NCBI GenBank assembly: GCA_963717255.1
Contig: CAVQVT010000012.1
Coordinates: forward strand, 51,368-115,367
Direction: 5' to 3'
Source of the DNA: CAIYQJ01 sp963717255
GTDB taxonomy: Bacteria > Chloroflexota > Limnocylindria > Limnocylindrales > CSP1-4
Length of the DNA: 64,000 nt
Made by a program: the position numbers and the translations under genes. The notes below the pieces were generated by a model. That model was given only the letters and a program-made list of their open reading frames with translations, ran no database searches and was not told the origin of the DNA. Position 1 is the stretch's first letter. The number at the start of each line of letters is the position of its first letter. This document shows, one piece after another, positions 8,634 through 17,692 of the stretch.

Positions 8634-10394
8634 GTGGCGACCGGCTCTGCGGGGACGAACGGGTTCCTCTTCTGCGACCTGCGCGGGTATGCCGCCTTCG
8701 TCGACGCGCACGGCGACCACGCGGCCGCGGACCTCCTCGCGGCGTACCGCTCGCTCGTCCGCGAGGCCGTCGCCGCGCACGCGGGCGCCGAGATCCGCAC
8801 CGAGGGCGACAGCGTCTACGTGGTGTTCCCCACCGCGTCGGCCGCGGTGGAGGCCGGCCTCGGGATCGTCGATGCCGCGGCATCCGCCGGCACCGCAGAG
8901 CGTCCGATGCGCGTCGGGGTCGGCATCCACGCCGGCGAGACGCTCGCGACGGGGGAGGGTCCCGTCGGGGGAGCCGTCAACATCGCCGCGCGGGTGTGCG
9001 CCCGGGCCGAGGCGGGCGAGGTCCTCGTCACCGACACCGTCCGCGCGATCACCCGGACCATGCTCCCGTACGCGTTCGTGCCGCTCGGGACGCAGCCGCT
9101 CAAGGGGATCCGCGGCGGGGTCGCCCTCTACCGCGTCGAGGCGGTCCCCGCCGGGCGGGTCGCGCACCTCCGCCGCCGCCTCGCGGCCCGGCGCGGGCGG
9201 GCCGTCCTCGCTGGCCTCGCCGTCGCGGTCCTCGCCGTCGCGGGGGCCGCCGCCTGGACCCTCACCCGCCAACCCGACTGCCTGACCCTCGGACCGGACA
9301 CACAGGACGTCGTCGCGCGGATCGATCTCGCCCGCGGCTGCGTCGTCGCGACGTACCCGACCGGGCACGGGCCGTCGCTCATCGTCCCCGCCGCCGGCAG
9401 GATGTGGGTCGCGAACGCCGGCGACCGGACGGTCACCGCGCTCGATGCGAGCACCGGCGAGGCGTTCGCGACCGTCGGCGTCGGCGGCGCGAGCGCCGAC
9501 CCGATCACCGCGATGTCCGCCGGGGCCGACGCCCTCCACGTCCTCGACGGCGACCTCGGCCTGCTCACGACCGTGGACCTCGACACCGCCACGGTCCTCG
9601 GGACGGACAAGCTCCCCGGCGAGGGCGAAGGGTTCATCTCCTTCGACGACTTCGCTCGCCTCCAGGACCTGTTCCCGGCGGACCAGCTGGCCTACTGGTT
9701 CACGAACGCGACGCGGGAGTACGCGGGTATCGCCGAGGACCAGGGCCACGTCTGGGTGTCGAACCGCCACACGGGCCAGCTCGTCCGTGATCCGCTGTAC
9801 CGGAACAGCGCCGTTTCGGTCTTCCTCCCTCGCGAGAAGGGCTCGGTCCTCCAGGTCGATCCGGCGGTCGACCTCGTCCGGAAGGTGTGCAACGCCCGGG
9901 TCAACTGGTGGGGCGGAGCGACTCCCTGCCTCTCGCGCCCCCCCTCGTCCCGCCCCTACCCCGGCACCAGCCTCATCGCCTTCGTCGGGTCGAGGATCTG
10001 GGCGGCACACGAAGACTCGCCCGAGCTGTCCGCCTACGACCGCGACAGTGGCGTGACGACCCACATGACGCCGACCGGCGCCTCCGGCCGGGCGACGGGT
10101 CTCGCCGCGCTCGACGGCGACCTCTGGGTCGCCTACGAGGGTGGCCAGGTCGCGCGCGTGGGCGATCCGTCGGTGACGCCGGCGGCGGCGGCGGTCGCGC
10201 CGACGCTCTCCGCGATCGCCGCCGACCCGAGCGGTGTGTACGCGACGACCGGCGACGGCCACGTGGTGCTCGAGCTCGACCCGACGTCGCTCGCGGTGCT
10301 CCGGGCCATCGACGTCGGCGGACGTGCGTCGGGCGTGGCGGTGGCTCCCGATGGCTCTGTCTGGATCACGGTCTCCGCGCTCGCCGCGCACTGA
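8634..10394 (+). CDS. membrane class III adenylate/guanylate cyclase with extracytoplasmic beta-propeller
   Basis: A 586-residue protein. The cyclase homology domain is at the N-terminus (residues ~8-170): the two metal-binding aspartates are present (Asp15 in FCDLRGY, Asp59 in TEGDSVY) and so are the transition-state Asn/Arg (Asn116, Arg120 in VNIAARV), so it could be active. One transmembrane helix lies at about residues 188-210. The rest (~211-586) is a WD/YVTN-like beta-propeller with repeated MWVANAGDRTVTALD- and GSVWITV-like blades and two short loops rich in aromatics. The predicted topology is cyclase inside, propeller outside. The GTG at 8634 follows a GGGGGG stretch. The second-messenger type cannot be settled from sequence; no ligand is known. 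Confidence 0.85.
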   Translation: MATGSAGTNGFLFCDLRGYAAFVDAHGDHAAADLLAAYRSLVREAVAAHAGAEIRTEGDSVYVVFPTASAAVEAGLGIVDAAASAGTAERPMRVGVGIHAGETLATGEGPVGGAVNIAARVCARAEAGEVLVTDTVRAITRTMLPYAFVPLGTQPLKGIRGGVALYRVEAVPAGRVAHLRRRLAARRGRAVLAGLAVAVLAVAGAAAWTLTRQPDCLTLGPDTQDVVARIDLARGCVVATYPTGHGPSLIVPAAGRMWVANAGDRTVTALDASTGEAFATVGVGGASADPITAMSAGADALHVLDGDLGLLTTVDLDTATVLGTDKLPGEGEGFISFDDFARLQDLFPADQLAYWFTNATREYAGIAEDQGHVWVSNRHTGQLVRDPLYRNSAVSVFLPREKGSVLQVDPAVDLVRKVCNARVNWWGGATPCLSRPPSSRPYPGTSLIAFVGSRIWAAHEDSPELSAYDRDSGVTTHMTPTGASGRATGLAALDGDLWVAYEGGQVARVGDPSVTPAAAAVAPTLSAIAADPSGVYATTGDGHVVLELDPTSLAVLRAIDVGGRASGVAVAPDGSVWITVSALAAH

Positions 10395-10706
10395 CCGATC
10401 CCGGTCGCGACATCACGACCCGGCTCCCGGCGACGCGCCCGACCCCGTCCGCGCCATCGCGCTCTCCAGGCGCTCGAGGTACGGTCGCGCCCGGAGCCGG
10501 ACGAGGATCGCGTGCGCGGACTCGGCCGCGGCGCGGACCTCCGGCTCCGAGACCGGCCCGTCCACTCGACGGCGGCCTCGGGGACCCGCGTCGCGGAGTG
10601 TCGGCAAGACGACGCTTTCGGGGTCGTCACGCATCTGGACACGGGTCGGCCGCAGGGTCAGGATGAGGGCAGCCCGGTCATGCGCCGGGCGGCGGACGGG
10701 AGACCG
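10395..10706. other. intergenic region with a minus-strand C-terminal gene remnant
   Basis: Read on the minus strand, 10413 to about 10560 encodes an open C-terminal piece, EVRAAAESAHAILVRLRARP followed by YLERLESAMARTGSG, of the kind that ends LuxR/BTAD- or cyclase-ATPase-type regulators. No start or body is present, so I read it as a gene remnant. It matches a shorter piece at 8470-8512. Confidence 0.35.
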
Positions 10707-10916
10707 ATGATGGACGAGTCGACGATCGGAGCGGAGCGCCCGGATTCGATCCCGGGAGCCGACGACAAGGACGTGGAGGGCCACAACCTCCTGCCGGACC
10801 CGGAGCTGGGCCGCGAGATGGCGCGTGCCAGGGAGGCGGAGATCGAGCGCCGACTCAAGGTGCACGAGGTCCAGGCCGAGGCGAAGCACCCGGTCGATCC
10901 CCACACGAAGAAGTAG
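10707..10916 (+). CDS. small acidic/basic DVEGH-motif protein
   Basis: A 69-residue protein, no recognised family. It starts at the first of two consecutive ATG codons (10707), eight bases after GGGAGA. It has one DKDVEGH motif (residues ~21-27) followed by a charged, probably helical stretch (ELGREMARAREAEIERRLKV) and a Lys-rich end. The same D-V-E-G-H core is repeated five times in the gene at 11108, so the two are probably related. It is soluble, with no signal peptide or Cys. The function is unknown. Confidence 0.6.
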   Translation: MMDESTIGAERPDSIPGADDKDVEGHNLLPDPELGREMARAREAEIERRLKVHEVQAEAKHPVDPHTKK

Positions 10917-11062
10917 GGGTCCTGAGAGACGGTGGTGGACGCCCGACGTCGGGCCCCGGGCCGGCGCTGCCCCGCGGATCGATCGAGGATGTCGCACGGA
11001 TGACATCAGAGGCGTCGCGCGACGGCTGGACCCGCCCGACGCCCGCGGCGCACGATGAGCCT

Positions 11063-11076
11063 GCTCAGGTCTGAGC
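11063..11076. promoter_or_regulatory. dyad upstream of the DVEGH repeat gene
   Basis: GCTCAG-GT-CTGAGC, a perfect 14-bp dyad, lies about 30 bp upstream of the ATG at 11108. It is a possible operator; no cognate regulator is assigned. Confidence 0.3.
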
Positions 11077-11107
11077 CGGAGTCCCGGAAGCGCGAAGGAG
11101 CATCGAC

Positions 11108-11389
11108 ATGTCGAAGGACGGATCCCCCGAGACGGAGGGCATCCACCGGCCGCGCGGAGGCGAGGCCGCCGAGCCCGACGTCGAGGGCCACGGCCACAAG
11201 GTCAAGGCGGTCGAGGACGAGGACGTCGAGGGCCACGGCCACAAGGTCAAGGCGGTCGAGGACGAGGACGTCGAGGGCCACGGCCACAAGGTCAAGGCGG
11301 TCGAGGACGAGGACGTCGAGGGCCACGGCCACAAGGTCAAGGCGGTCGAGGACGAGGACGTCGAGGGCCACGGCCACAAGGTGAAGTGA
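11108..11389 (+). CDS. DVEGH tandem-repeat small protein
   Basis: A 93-residue protein of unknown function. After a 24-residue leader-like start (MSKDGSPETEGIHRPRGGEA...), it is built from the 15-residue unit DVEGHGHKVKAVEDE, repeated four times in full and once in part, ending DVEGHGHKVK. Each unit has two His, six acidic and two Lys residues and no Cys or aromatic residue, so metal or polyanion binding, or use as a multi-core peptide precursor, are conceivable but unproven. AAGGAG precedes the ATG. The gene ends in a strong hairpin and is followed by the Crp-GAF-subtilase operon. Confidence 0.75.
   Translation: MSKDGSPETEGIHRPRGGEAAEPDVEGHGHKVKAVEDEDVEGHGHKVKAVEDEDVEGHGHKVKAVEDEDVEGHGHKVKAVEDEDVEGHGHKVK
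11177..11389 (+). repeat. 45-bp perfect tandem repeat inside the DVEGH gene
   Basis: Units start at 11177, 11222, 11267, 11312 and 11357. The first four are identical at the DNA level; the last is a 30-bp part copy with one synonymous change (GTC to GTG) before the stop. Identity at all codon positions points to recent expansion or gene conversion. Confidence 0.95.
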
Positions 11390-11451
11390 CCACCCGCCGG
11401 GCACGGCACGACGAGCATCCGGGTCGTCGTGACGGCACCCGGACACGGCTG

Positions 11452-11490
11452 GATCGGGAGGCGGCACCCATCGGGTGCCGCCTCCCGATC
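11452..11490 (+). terminator. strong hairpin terminator after the DVEGH gene
   Basis: Perfect 18-bp stem (11452-11469 with 11473-11490) and a 3-nt loop ATC. It begins 62 bp after the stop codon. There is no T run after the stem. Confidence 0.8.
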
Positions 11491-11517
11491 TCCCTGGCCG
11501 GCGCTCGACCCGCGCAC

Positions 11518-11523
11518 TACCAT
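11518..11523 (+). promoter_or_regulatory. -10 box for the Crp-GAF-subtilase operon
   Basis: TACCAT overlaps an in-frame ATG at 11522. Transcription would start near 11530, so that ATG could not be used and the ATG at 11567 is favoured. Confidence 0.35.
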
Positions 11524-11566
11524 GGAGGCGGCGCCCAGGAAGGATCGGCTGCGCGGCGAGGGTTTC

Positions 11567-12265
11567 ATGAGCGGGGTGGAGTTCGCGATCGACACCCTCC
11601 GACGCTGCGCGCTCTTCGCCAGTGTCGACGAGCAGACCCTGGCGCTCTGCGCCGGCTCGCTCCGGGCCCGCCGCTATCGCAGGAACGAGACGGTCTTCCA
11701 CCAGGGCGACCCCGGCGATTCGCTCTACATCCTCGAGTCCGGCTCTGTGAAGATCGTTCTGCCGTCGCCGGGGTCCGCGGACGACGCCATCATCGCCACC
11801 CTCTCCCGAGGCGACTTCTTCGGTGAGCTCGCGCTGCTCGATGGCGCGCCCCACTCTGCGACGGCTGTCGCCATGGAGCCGACCGAGGCGCTCGTGCTCA
11901 GACGCGACCGCTTCCAGGATCTCGTGGAGACGGACCCGGCGCTCCGACAGGCCCTGTTCGCCGGACTCGTCGCAGAGCTGCGGCGTCTCACCGGCCATGT
12001 CGAGGAGCTGCATTTCCTGGACCTGCCCGGGCGGCTCGCGAGCCGCATGGTCCACCTCGCCCGCGAGGCGCAGCCCGACCGGACCACGGACATCCGGCTG
12101 GACTGGCCGTACACGCAGAGCGACCTCGCGGCGATGATCGGCGGGACGCGCCAGACCGTGAACCGGCTGCTGGCGGACATGACCGCGCAGGGCCTCGTGC
12201 ACGTCGAGCGCGACGTCCTGGTCATCCCGGACCTGGCGCGGCTCCAGCGGGCCGCGGAGCGGTGA
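11567..12265 (+). CDS. Crp/Fnr family transcriptional regulator
   Basis: A 232-residue regulator. Residues ~14-125 form a cyclic-nucleotide-binding-type beta barrel, ~125-150 the dimer helix, and ~150-225 a winged-helix domain (YTQSDLAAMIGGTRQTVNRLLADM). The phosphate-binding cassette reads FGELALLDGAPHSAT: the Glu (87) is kept, but the Arg that normally pairs with the cyclic phosphate is His96, so classical cAMP binding may be weakened or replaced. There are no Fnr-type Cys clusters. It heads an operon with the GAF gene (6-bp gap) and the subtilase gene (GTGA overlap). Its likely role is to sense a small ligand and control this operon or neighbours. Confidence 0.88.
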   Translation: MSGVEFAIDTLRRCALFASVDEQTLALCAGSLRARRYRRNETVFHQGDPGDSLYILESGSVKIVLPSPGSADDAIIATLSRGDFFGELALLDGAPHSATAVAMEPTEALVLRRDRFQDLVETDPALRQALFAGLVAELRRLTGHVEELHFLDLPGRLASRMVHLAREAQPDRTTDIRLDWPYTQSDLAAMIGGTRQTVNRLLADMTAQGLVHVERDVLVIPDLARLQRAAER

Positions 12266-12271
12266 TCGACC

Positions 12272-13099
12272 GTGGCTGACGCCGGCCGGTCTCCCATCGG
12301 CGAGCAGGCGCTCGAGCTGTTGCGTGCGATCGCCCTGCGCGCCGAGACGGCCCGACGCCTCGAGTCGGGCGGCGCGCGCGCCGTCCTCCGCTCGATCGTC
12401 GAGGCCACCGTCGCGCTGTTCGAGGCCGAGGCGGCCTCGATCGCCCTCTACGACGCGGCGACGGATCGGCTCGTCTTCGAGGTGGCGGCGGGCGAGCAGG
12501 GCCAGGGCGTCATCGGCGTCTCCATCGGGACGGACCAGGGGATCGCCGGCTTCGTCTTCACCACCGGACAGGCGCTGGCCCTCTCCGACGTGGCCAGCGA
12601 TCCGCGCTTCGGGAGGACCATCGCTGCGCAGACGGACTACGTGCCCCGGTCGCTGATCGCCGTGCCCCTCGTGGACGAACACGGCACGATCGGCGTCCTC
12701 GAGGTCCTCGACAAGCACAGCCAGGCGGCCTTCTCGCTCCGCGACATCGAGCTCGCGGGCGTCTTCGCTCGACAGGCGGCGGTCGCGATCAGGGCCAGCC
12801 GCGTCGATCGCGACGTCGCCTCGCTCCTCCGCGCGACCCTGGCGGACCTGGCTGCCGACGCGCCGCCCGCGGCCGCGACGATCGACGAGCTCGTCGCCGC
12901 GGCCACCGCGGGCCTGGACCGCGAAGACGAGACGCGCCTGTGGGGCCTCGTCGAGCAGGTCGCGCGCGTCCGACGGGCCGATCCCGACGCGCTCGAGCTC
13001 GTGACCGACCTGCTGGAGGCCCTGGCGCGCCGGTCCGAGCGCACGAATCGGACCCGGCGTCGCGGCCGGACCGGATCGGGCCCTGTCCGCGACCGGTGA
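12272..13099 (+). CDS. GAF-domain sensor protein
   Basis: A 275-residue protein with a GAF domain at residues ~35-180 (FEAEAASIALYDAATDRLVF ... GIAGFVFTTGQALALSDVA ... RSLIAVPLVDEHGTIGVLEV), the fold that binds cyclic nucleotides, tetrapyrroles or other small ligands. The C-terminal ~90 residues are helical and end in a very basic tail (RSERTNRTRRRGRTG). No kinase, cyclase or phosphodiesterase output domain is attached, so it probably works through a partner. It uses a GTG start six bases after the Crp stop; its own stop overlaps the GTG of the subtilase gene, which implies coupled synthesis. Confidence 0.82.
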   Translation: MADAGRSPIGEQALELLRAIALRAETARRLESGGARAVLRSIVEATVALFEAEAASIALYDAATDRLVFEVAAGEQGQGVIGVSIGTDQGIAGFVFTTGQALALSDVASDPRFGRTIAAQTDYVPRSLIAVPLVDEHGTIGVLEVLDKHSQAAFSLRDIELAGVFARQAAVAIRASRVDRDVASLLRATLADLAADAPPAAATIDELVAAATAGLDREDETRLWGLVEQVARVRRADPDALELVTDLLEALARRSERTNRTRRRGRTGSGPVRDR

Positions 13100-13920
13100 G
13101 CGACCTCGACCTCCCGGCCTGGAGCGAGCCGTTCGTCGGGGAGCGCGGCGGGCTCGATCGGCTCGCTCCGCTCCGCTCCATCGATCGAGCCTGGGCCTTC
13201 GGCGGCGTCGACGGCAGTGGCGTGACGGTCGCCGTCATCGACTCCGGCGTGGAGCGGGCGCATCCGGCCGTGGGCGGCAGGCTCGTCGAGAGCGTGCGCG
13301 TCGAGCCCGGGGACGACGAGCCGGTCGTCGTCGACGATCTCGAGGCCATCGATGTGGTCGGCCACGGCACGGCCTGCGCCGGCATCATCCACGGGCTGGC
13401 GCCCGGCGCCGACATCATCTCCGTGCGCGTGCTGGGCCCGGACAACCGCGGCAGGGGCGCGGTCTTCGCGGCGGGCCTGGAATGGGCGATCGCCCACGGG
13501 GCGGCGGTGGTCAACCTGAGCCTGTCGTCGAAGAGCGAGGCGATGTTCGGCACCTTCCACGACCTCGCCGACCGTGCCTACTTCGCGAACGTGCTGCTCG
13601 TCTGCGCCGCCAACAACGTGCCCGCGCCCAGCTACCCTTCGCTGTTCGCGTCGGTCATCTCGGTGGCCGCCCACGACGTCGCCGACCCGTGGACGTGGTT
13701 CTACAATCCGCACCCGCCGGTCGAGTTCGGGGCGTACGGCGTGGACGTCCCGGTGGCCTGGAAGGACGGGGCCCGCATGGTCGCGACGGGCAACAGCTTC
13801 GCCGCGCCGCACATCGCCGGCCTCGCCGCCCTCATCCGCGCCAGGCACCCCGCGGCGACGCCCTTCGAGGTCAAGGCGATCCTTGCGGCCACCGCCACGG
13901 GGGCACGACCGGAGGGCTGA
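13096..13920 (+). CDS. intracellular subtilisin-like serine peptidase (S8)
   Basis: A 274-residue S8 peptidase. The catalytic triad is complete: Asp49 in VAVIDSGVE, His90 in VVGHGTACAG, Ser234 in TGNSFAAPHIAG; an oxyanion Asn lies in CAANN (~173). It has no signal peptide, pro-domain or membrane anchor, so it should act in the cytoplasm on a specific substrate rather than as a secreted scavenger enzyme. It is shorter than most subtilases (catalytic core only). It is translationally coupled to the GAF gene (GTGA overlap at 13096) and is the last gene of the Crp-GAF-S8 operon; the small DVEGH repeat protein next door is a possible substrate (inference). Confidence 0.86.
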   Translation: MSDLDLPAWSEPFVGERGGLDRLAPLRSIDRAWAFGGVDGSGVTVAVIDSGVERAHPAVGGRLVESVRVEPGDDEPVVVDDLEAIDVVGHGTACAGIIHGLAPGADIISVRVLGPDNRGRGAVFAAGLEWAIAHGAAVVNLSLSSKSEAMFGTFHDLADRAYFANVLLVCAANNVPAPSYPSLFASVISVAAHDVADPWTWFYNPHPPVEFGAYGVDVPVAWKDGARMVATGNSFAAPHIAGLAALIRARHPAATPFEVKAILAATATGARPEG

Positions 13921-13938
13921 CCCTCCGCCTGCCGCCCG

Positions 13939-15957
13939 TCAGGGCTTCACCGCGATCCGGTCGAGGGCAGGGTTGTTCGTGAAGGCGTCGAAGGAGTAGG
14001 AGGCGACCCGCGGCGAGCCGAGGTACGCGTACCGCACCTCCGCGTACGGCACCCACGGCGCGACACTCTCCATGAGGTACTGGTCCACGCCGGCCCAGCA
14101 CTGGAACTGTGCCGCGCCCACGAGCGGCAGGCAGGCCTCCACGCGCGCGTCCACGTTCGGGACCTCGGTGACCTCGTAGCCCCAGCGCTTCAGCTGCTCG
14201 GGCGTCGCTCCGAGCATCGTGAGGTTGTACGTGTCCGGCGGCACGTCGACGGTCATGCTGCCGTCGAACACGATCAGCACCGGCGACGCCGAGCCGCCTC
14301 CGAAGGCCAGGCCGATGAGGAGCGGGACCTTGTCGGCCGGGTGATCGCTGATGCCGAAGAGGGTCGCGTTGTCGAGGACGTCCACGTCGAGTCCGATCCC
14401 CAGCGGCGCCAGGTCGTCCGCGATCGCCCGTGCGACCACGGCATGCTCCTCGCGCGTCGTGGCCCGGATGTGCGCGCAGGCCGGCGCGTCACACCGGCCG
14501 TCGCCGTCCCCGTCGTAGCGGGATAGCCGTATCTCCGCCCGGGCCTTCTCGAGGTCCCCGTGCCCGCCCGGCGTCGCGTACGGGTCATAGTCCGCGAGCA
14601 GGCTGTCCTCGTACATGTCGCTGTCGAGGTGCCCGTAGACCCCCTGGGCGACTCCTCCGCCCTTCAGGTCGACGAGCTTCTGCTTGTCGATCGCCCAGTT
14701 GAGCGCCTTCCGCACGTGGACGTCGTCGAACGGCGGGACGGCGACGTTCATCGATCACGCTCCGGATCATCCCCGTCGGGTGGAGGTAGGCCGTGCCGCG
14801 CGCCGGGTCGGCCCGGAAGGCGGCGAAGATGTCCGCCGGGCACGGTCGGAGACTGCTCCAGCTGTTCGCCCAGAGGAAGTCGGCGGTCCCGTCGTCGATC
14901 GCGGCGACCGCCGCATCCATCGAATCGACGACGACGATCTCGATCCGGTCGGCGTAGGCCGGCCGGAGCTGGTCGGTCGCGGGGTCCCAGGACGGGTTCC
15001 GCACGAGGGTGATCCTGCCCGGCCCGAGGCCGGAGACCGGCTTCCGCGTCGCGGCCGGGACGGAGAAGTCGAGGGCCTCCGATCCCTCGAGCATGTACGG
15101 GCCCGGAGGAGACGAGGAAGCGACCGAACCCGGTGTCGGCGCCGGTCGCGATGCCGAACGCCGCGTCGGGGTGTGACGGGTCCGGCGGCAACGGCGCCGC
15201 GAAGGACTGGGCCAGCGGGCGCCGAGGTTCCCGACGGGCTCCGTGAGGCGGAATACGAGCGTGTGGTCGTCGGGGGCCTCGATCCCGGAGATCGATGCGG
15301 CGGTGCCGGCGTGGTACTCGGCCGCCCCCTCGATGTCGAGGAAGTCGAAGGCGTAGAACGAGTCGAGCGATGGGCGCGAGCAGGCGATGGAGCTCGCGCA
15401 CGAAGTCGCCGGCGGTGATCTCGACCGCCTGGAGCGGCGGCCCGTAGTGGAGCCCGGGCTTGAGGTGGAACGTCCACGTCAGCCCGTCGGCGGAGACCTC
15501 CGGCAGCGCTGCCGCGAGGTCGGGCTGCAGCCGTGCGCCGCCCTCGGCGGCGGAGCGGCCGTTGTGCGAGAGGAGGGTCCGGAGGAGGCAGCAGCGGTGG
15601 AGCCCCGACGACTCTGGGGGAAGGAGCAGTCCAGCTGCGGGTCCATGAGGTCGGGCCCCATGTCGCGCAACGCAGCCGAAGCTACGTCGCCCGGGATGAC
15701 GACCCGGAGCGTGCCGCCCCGCGGCGGCGACGTGCCCTCCGGCGAGGACTGGCCCGCGGCCCGCGTCCCGGTCGGGCCCTGCGGCGCGGCAGTGGCCGGC
15801 GTCGCGCCGCGCCCGGCTGTGGCGGGCCGCTCGGCGACGGCGATCCGCAGCCCGCGACGAGGAGGGCCGCGGCGCCAAGGGCCGCGAGCCGGGAGGCCGG
15901 CACGGCCATGAGCCGGGAGCGTCGCCTCGATCCGAGGCGGTCGACGAGAGATGTCAT
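13939..15957 (-). pseudogene. family 5 extracellular solute-binding lipoprotein, frame broken about six times
   Basis: Peptide/nickel-type ABC transporter binding protein (SBP_bac_5). The ATG at 15957 overlaps the stop of the upstream cyclase gene. The start encodes a lipoprotein signal (ALGAAALLVAGCGSPSP). Conserved pieces then appear in changing frames: GGTLRVVIPGDVAS, PDLAAALPEVSADGLTWTFH, LDSFYAFDFLDIEGAAEYHA, FAAPLPPDP, GPGRITLVRNPSWDP, and from 14751 down VRKALNWAIDKQKLVD to the end. Breaks lie near 15830, 15600, 15390, 15240, 15110 and 14755. No in-frame stops occur inside the conserved pieces, so sequence errors are as likely as true decay. No permease or ATPase genes are beside it. 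Confidence 0.75.
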
Positions 15958-17487
15958 CGCTGCACCGTCACCCACACATCTGGCCCAAGGACCGCGACGC
16001 CCTCGCCCGGTCCCGGAAGGTCGACGGATCTCGAGGCCTTCAGCGTCGTGGGATCGATTTGCAGGAGCGCGTTCCGGCTGCCGGCGACCCAGATCCCATC
16101 CTGCCCGGCCGCGATCCCCCGCGGCCCCTGGTCGAGCGGGATGGTCGCCACGCGGCCGTTGCTCGCGGCGTCGATGACGACCACCGAGCTGCCGACGTAG
16201 CTCGTCACCCACACGCGACCGAAGCCCAGCGCGACCGCGGTCGGAGCGTCCGTCAGGCTGATCTCGGCCGTCTTCGTCATCGTGGCCGCGTCGAGACGCC
16301 AGATCGTCCTGTCCACCGCGTTGGCGACCCAGACGGAGCCGTCGCCGATCGCCAGGGAGACCGGCGCTTCGCCGACCACCACCATCTCGGCGGCCAGCGT
16401 GCCGGGGTCCATCCGCGTGAGCGAGCTCTGGACCTCGTTCGTCAGCCACACGTTCCGCCCGTCGAGGGCCACCGCGTTCGTCCCCGTCCCGACGGCGATC
16501 TGCTGCAGCGTCTGCCGCGTCGTCTCGCTGACCTCGAGGAGCAGACCCCCGGACGCCCCCGTCGCGCCGTACCCGAACGTGATCCAGACCGAGCCGCTCC
16601 CGGCCGCGATGCCCGTCGGCTTGCCCGGCAGCCCCTTGGTGGAGGGGGCTCCGCCCGCGACCGGGATCCCGGTCAGTGTCGTGTCGCCGAGGCTGATGAC
16701 CCACGCGCTGCCGCCGTCGATGGCGACGCCGGTCGGGTCGCTGCCGGCCGGCACGACGTCCACCACCGCGTTCGACCGCGCGTCGACGTGGATCGCACTG
16801 TCCGGGACGGGGACGGGCGCGGATCCGCCTGCGCCGCGCCCGACCAGTGCCCATGCCGCCGCCACGACGAGGCACGCCGCGACGAGCGGCACGCGCCGCC
16901 GTCGCAACCCGTCGTCCGCGTCGGCGGGCCGTCGTCTCCGCGCCGGCGCCGACCGGCTCCACGACCGGCGGCGCCACGGTCTGCCACTCGACCGCGTAGA
17001 GGTCCCACGAACCGGGGACACCCTTGAACTCGTGGACTCCCCGGTCGTGGAACGTGACGTCCGCACCCGCCGTGACCTCGCGCACCGTCCGCGTCACGAG
17101 GATCTCACCCGGGCCTGCCTGCGCGAGGGCGCGCGACGCGACGTGGACGGTCAGGCCGCCGACCTTGCCGTCCATGACCTCCACCTCGCCCATGTGGACC
17201 GCGGCGCGGATCCGGAGGTCGAGCGGAGCGAGGTGGTCGATGATCGAGCCGGCGCACTCGATCGCCTGGGCAGGCGGCCCGAAGGTCGCGAAGAAGCCAT
17301 CGCCGGCGGTGTCGACCTCCCGGCCGTGGAAGGCCTTCAGCTGCTGACGGACGATCGCATGGTGGCGCGCGAGGAGGGCCTTCCAGCCGCGGTCCCCGAG
17401 CAGGGCCGCGCGCTCGGTGGAGCCCACGATGTCGGTGAAGAGCACCGTCGCGAGCTGGCGCTGGGGGCCGCCGCCGCGGCTCAGCAT
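15954..17487 (-). CDS. class III cyclase with beta-propeller (one frameshift)
   Basis: Same architecture as the protein at 8634. The N-terminal cyclase domain (residues ~10-170) has FTDIVGST with the first metal Asp, and DTAGDGFFATF with the second. The usual VNxAaR motif reads VHVASR, and the substrate-Lys position is Asp, as in many actinobacterial cyclase-like domains, so activity is less certain than in the other copy. A transmembrane helix (VPLVAACLVVAAAWALVG) and six-to-seven propeller blades follow (WVISLGDTTLTGIPV, WVANAVDRTIWRLD and similar). The frame changes near 16925; removing one base joins the parts into ~510 residues. It overlaps the solute-binding gene by 4 bp. Confidence 0.8.
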
Positions 17488-17692
17488 GGTCCGACCGCCG
17501 GCCGGTCGACCCGCACCGGGCGACCGGGTCCGCGACGACCCTCCGGACCGAGCGCGACCAGTCGACCCATCACCAACCCCTCGGTCAAGACCGACAGTCA
17601 GTCTCCACGCGCCGCATCGATGCTAGCGCCGCGTACCACCCCCCACTAGGGCCGGTAGCCCTCCTGGATCGGCCGCCGCGGTGCCCCTCGCG

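Noticed and set aside
11177..11389. CRISPR or iteron array
   Set aside because: Units are contiguous, in frame, and fully coding within one small gene with its own ribosome site.
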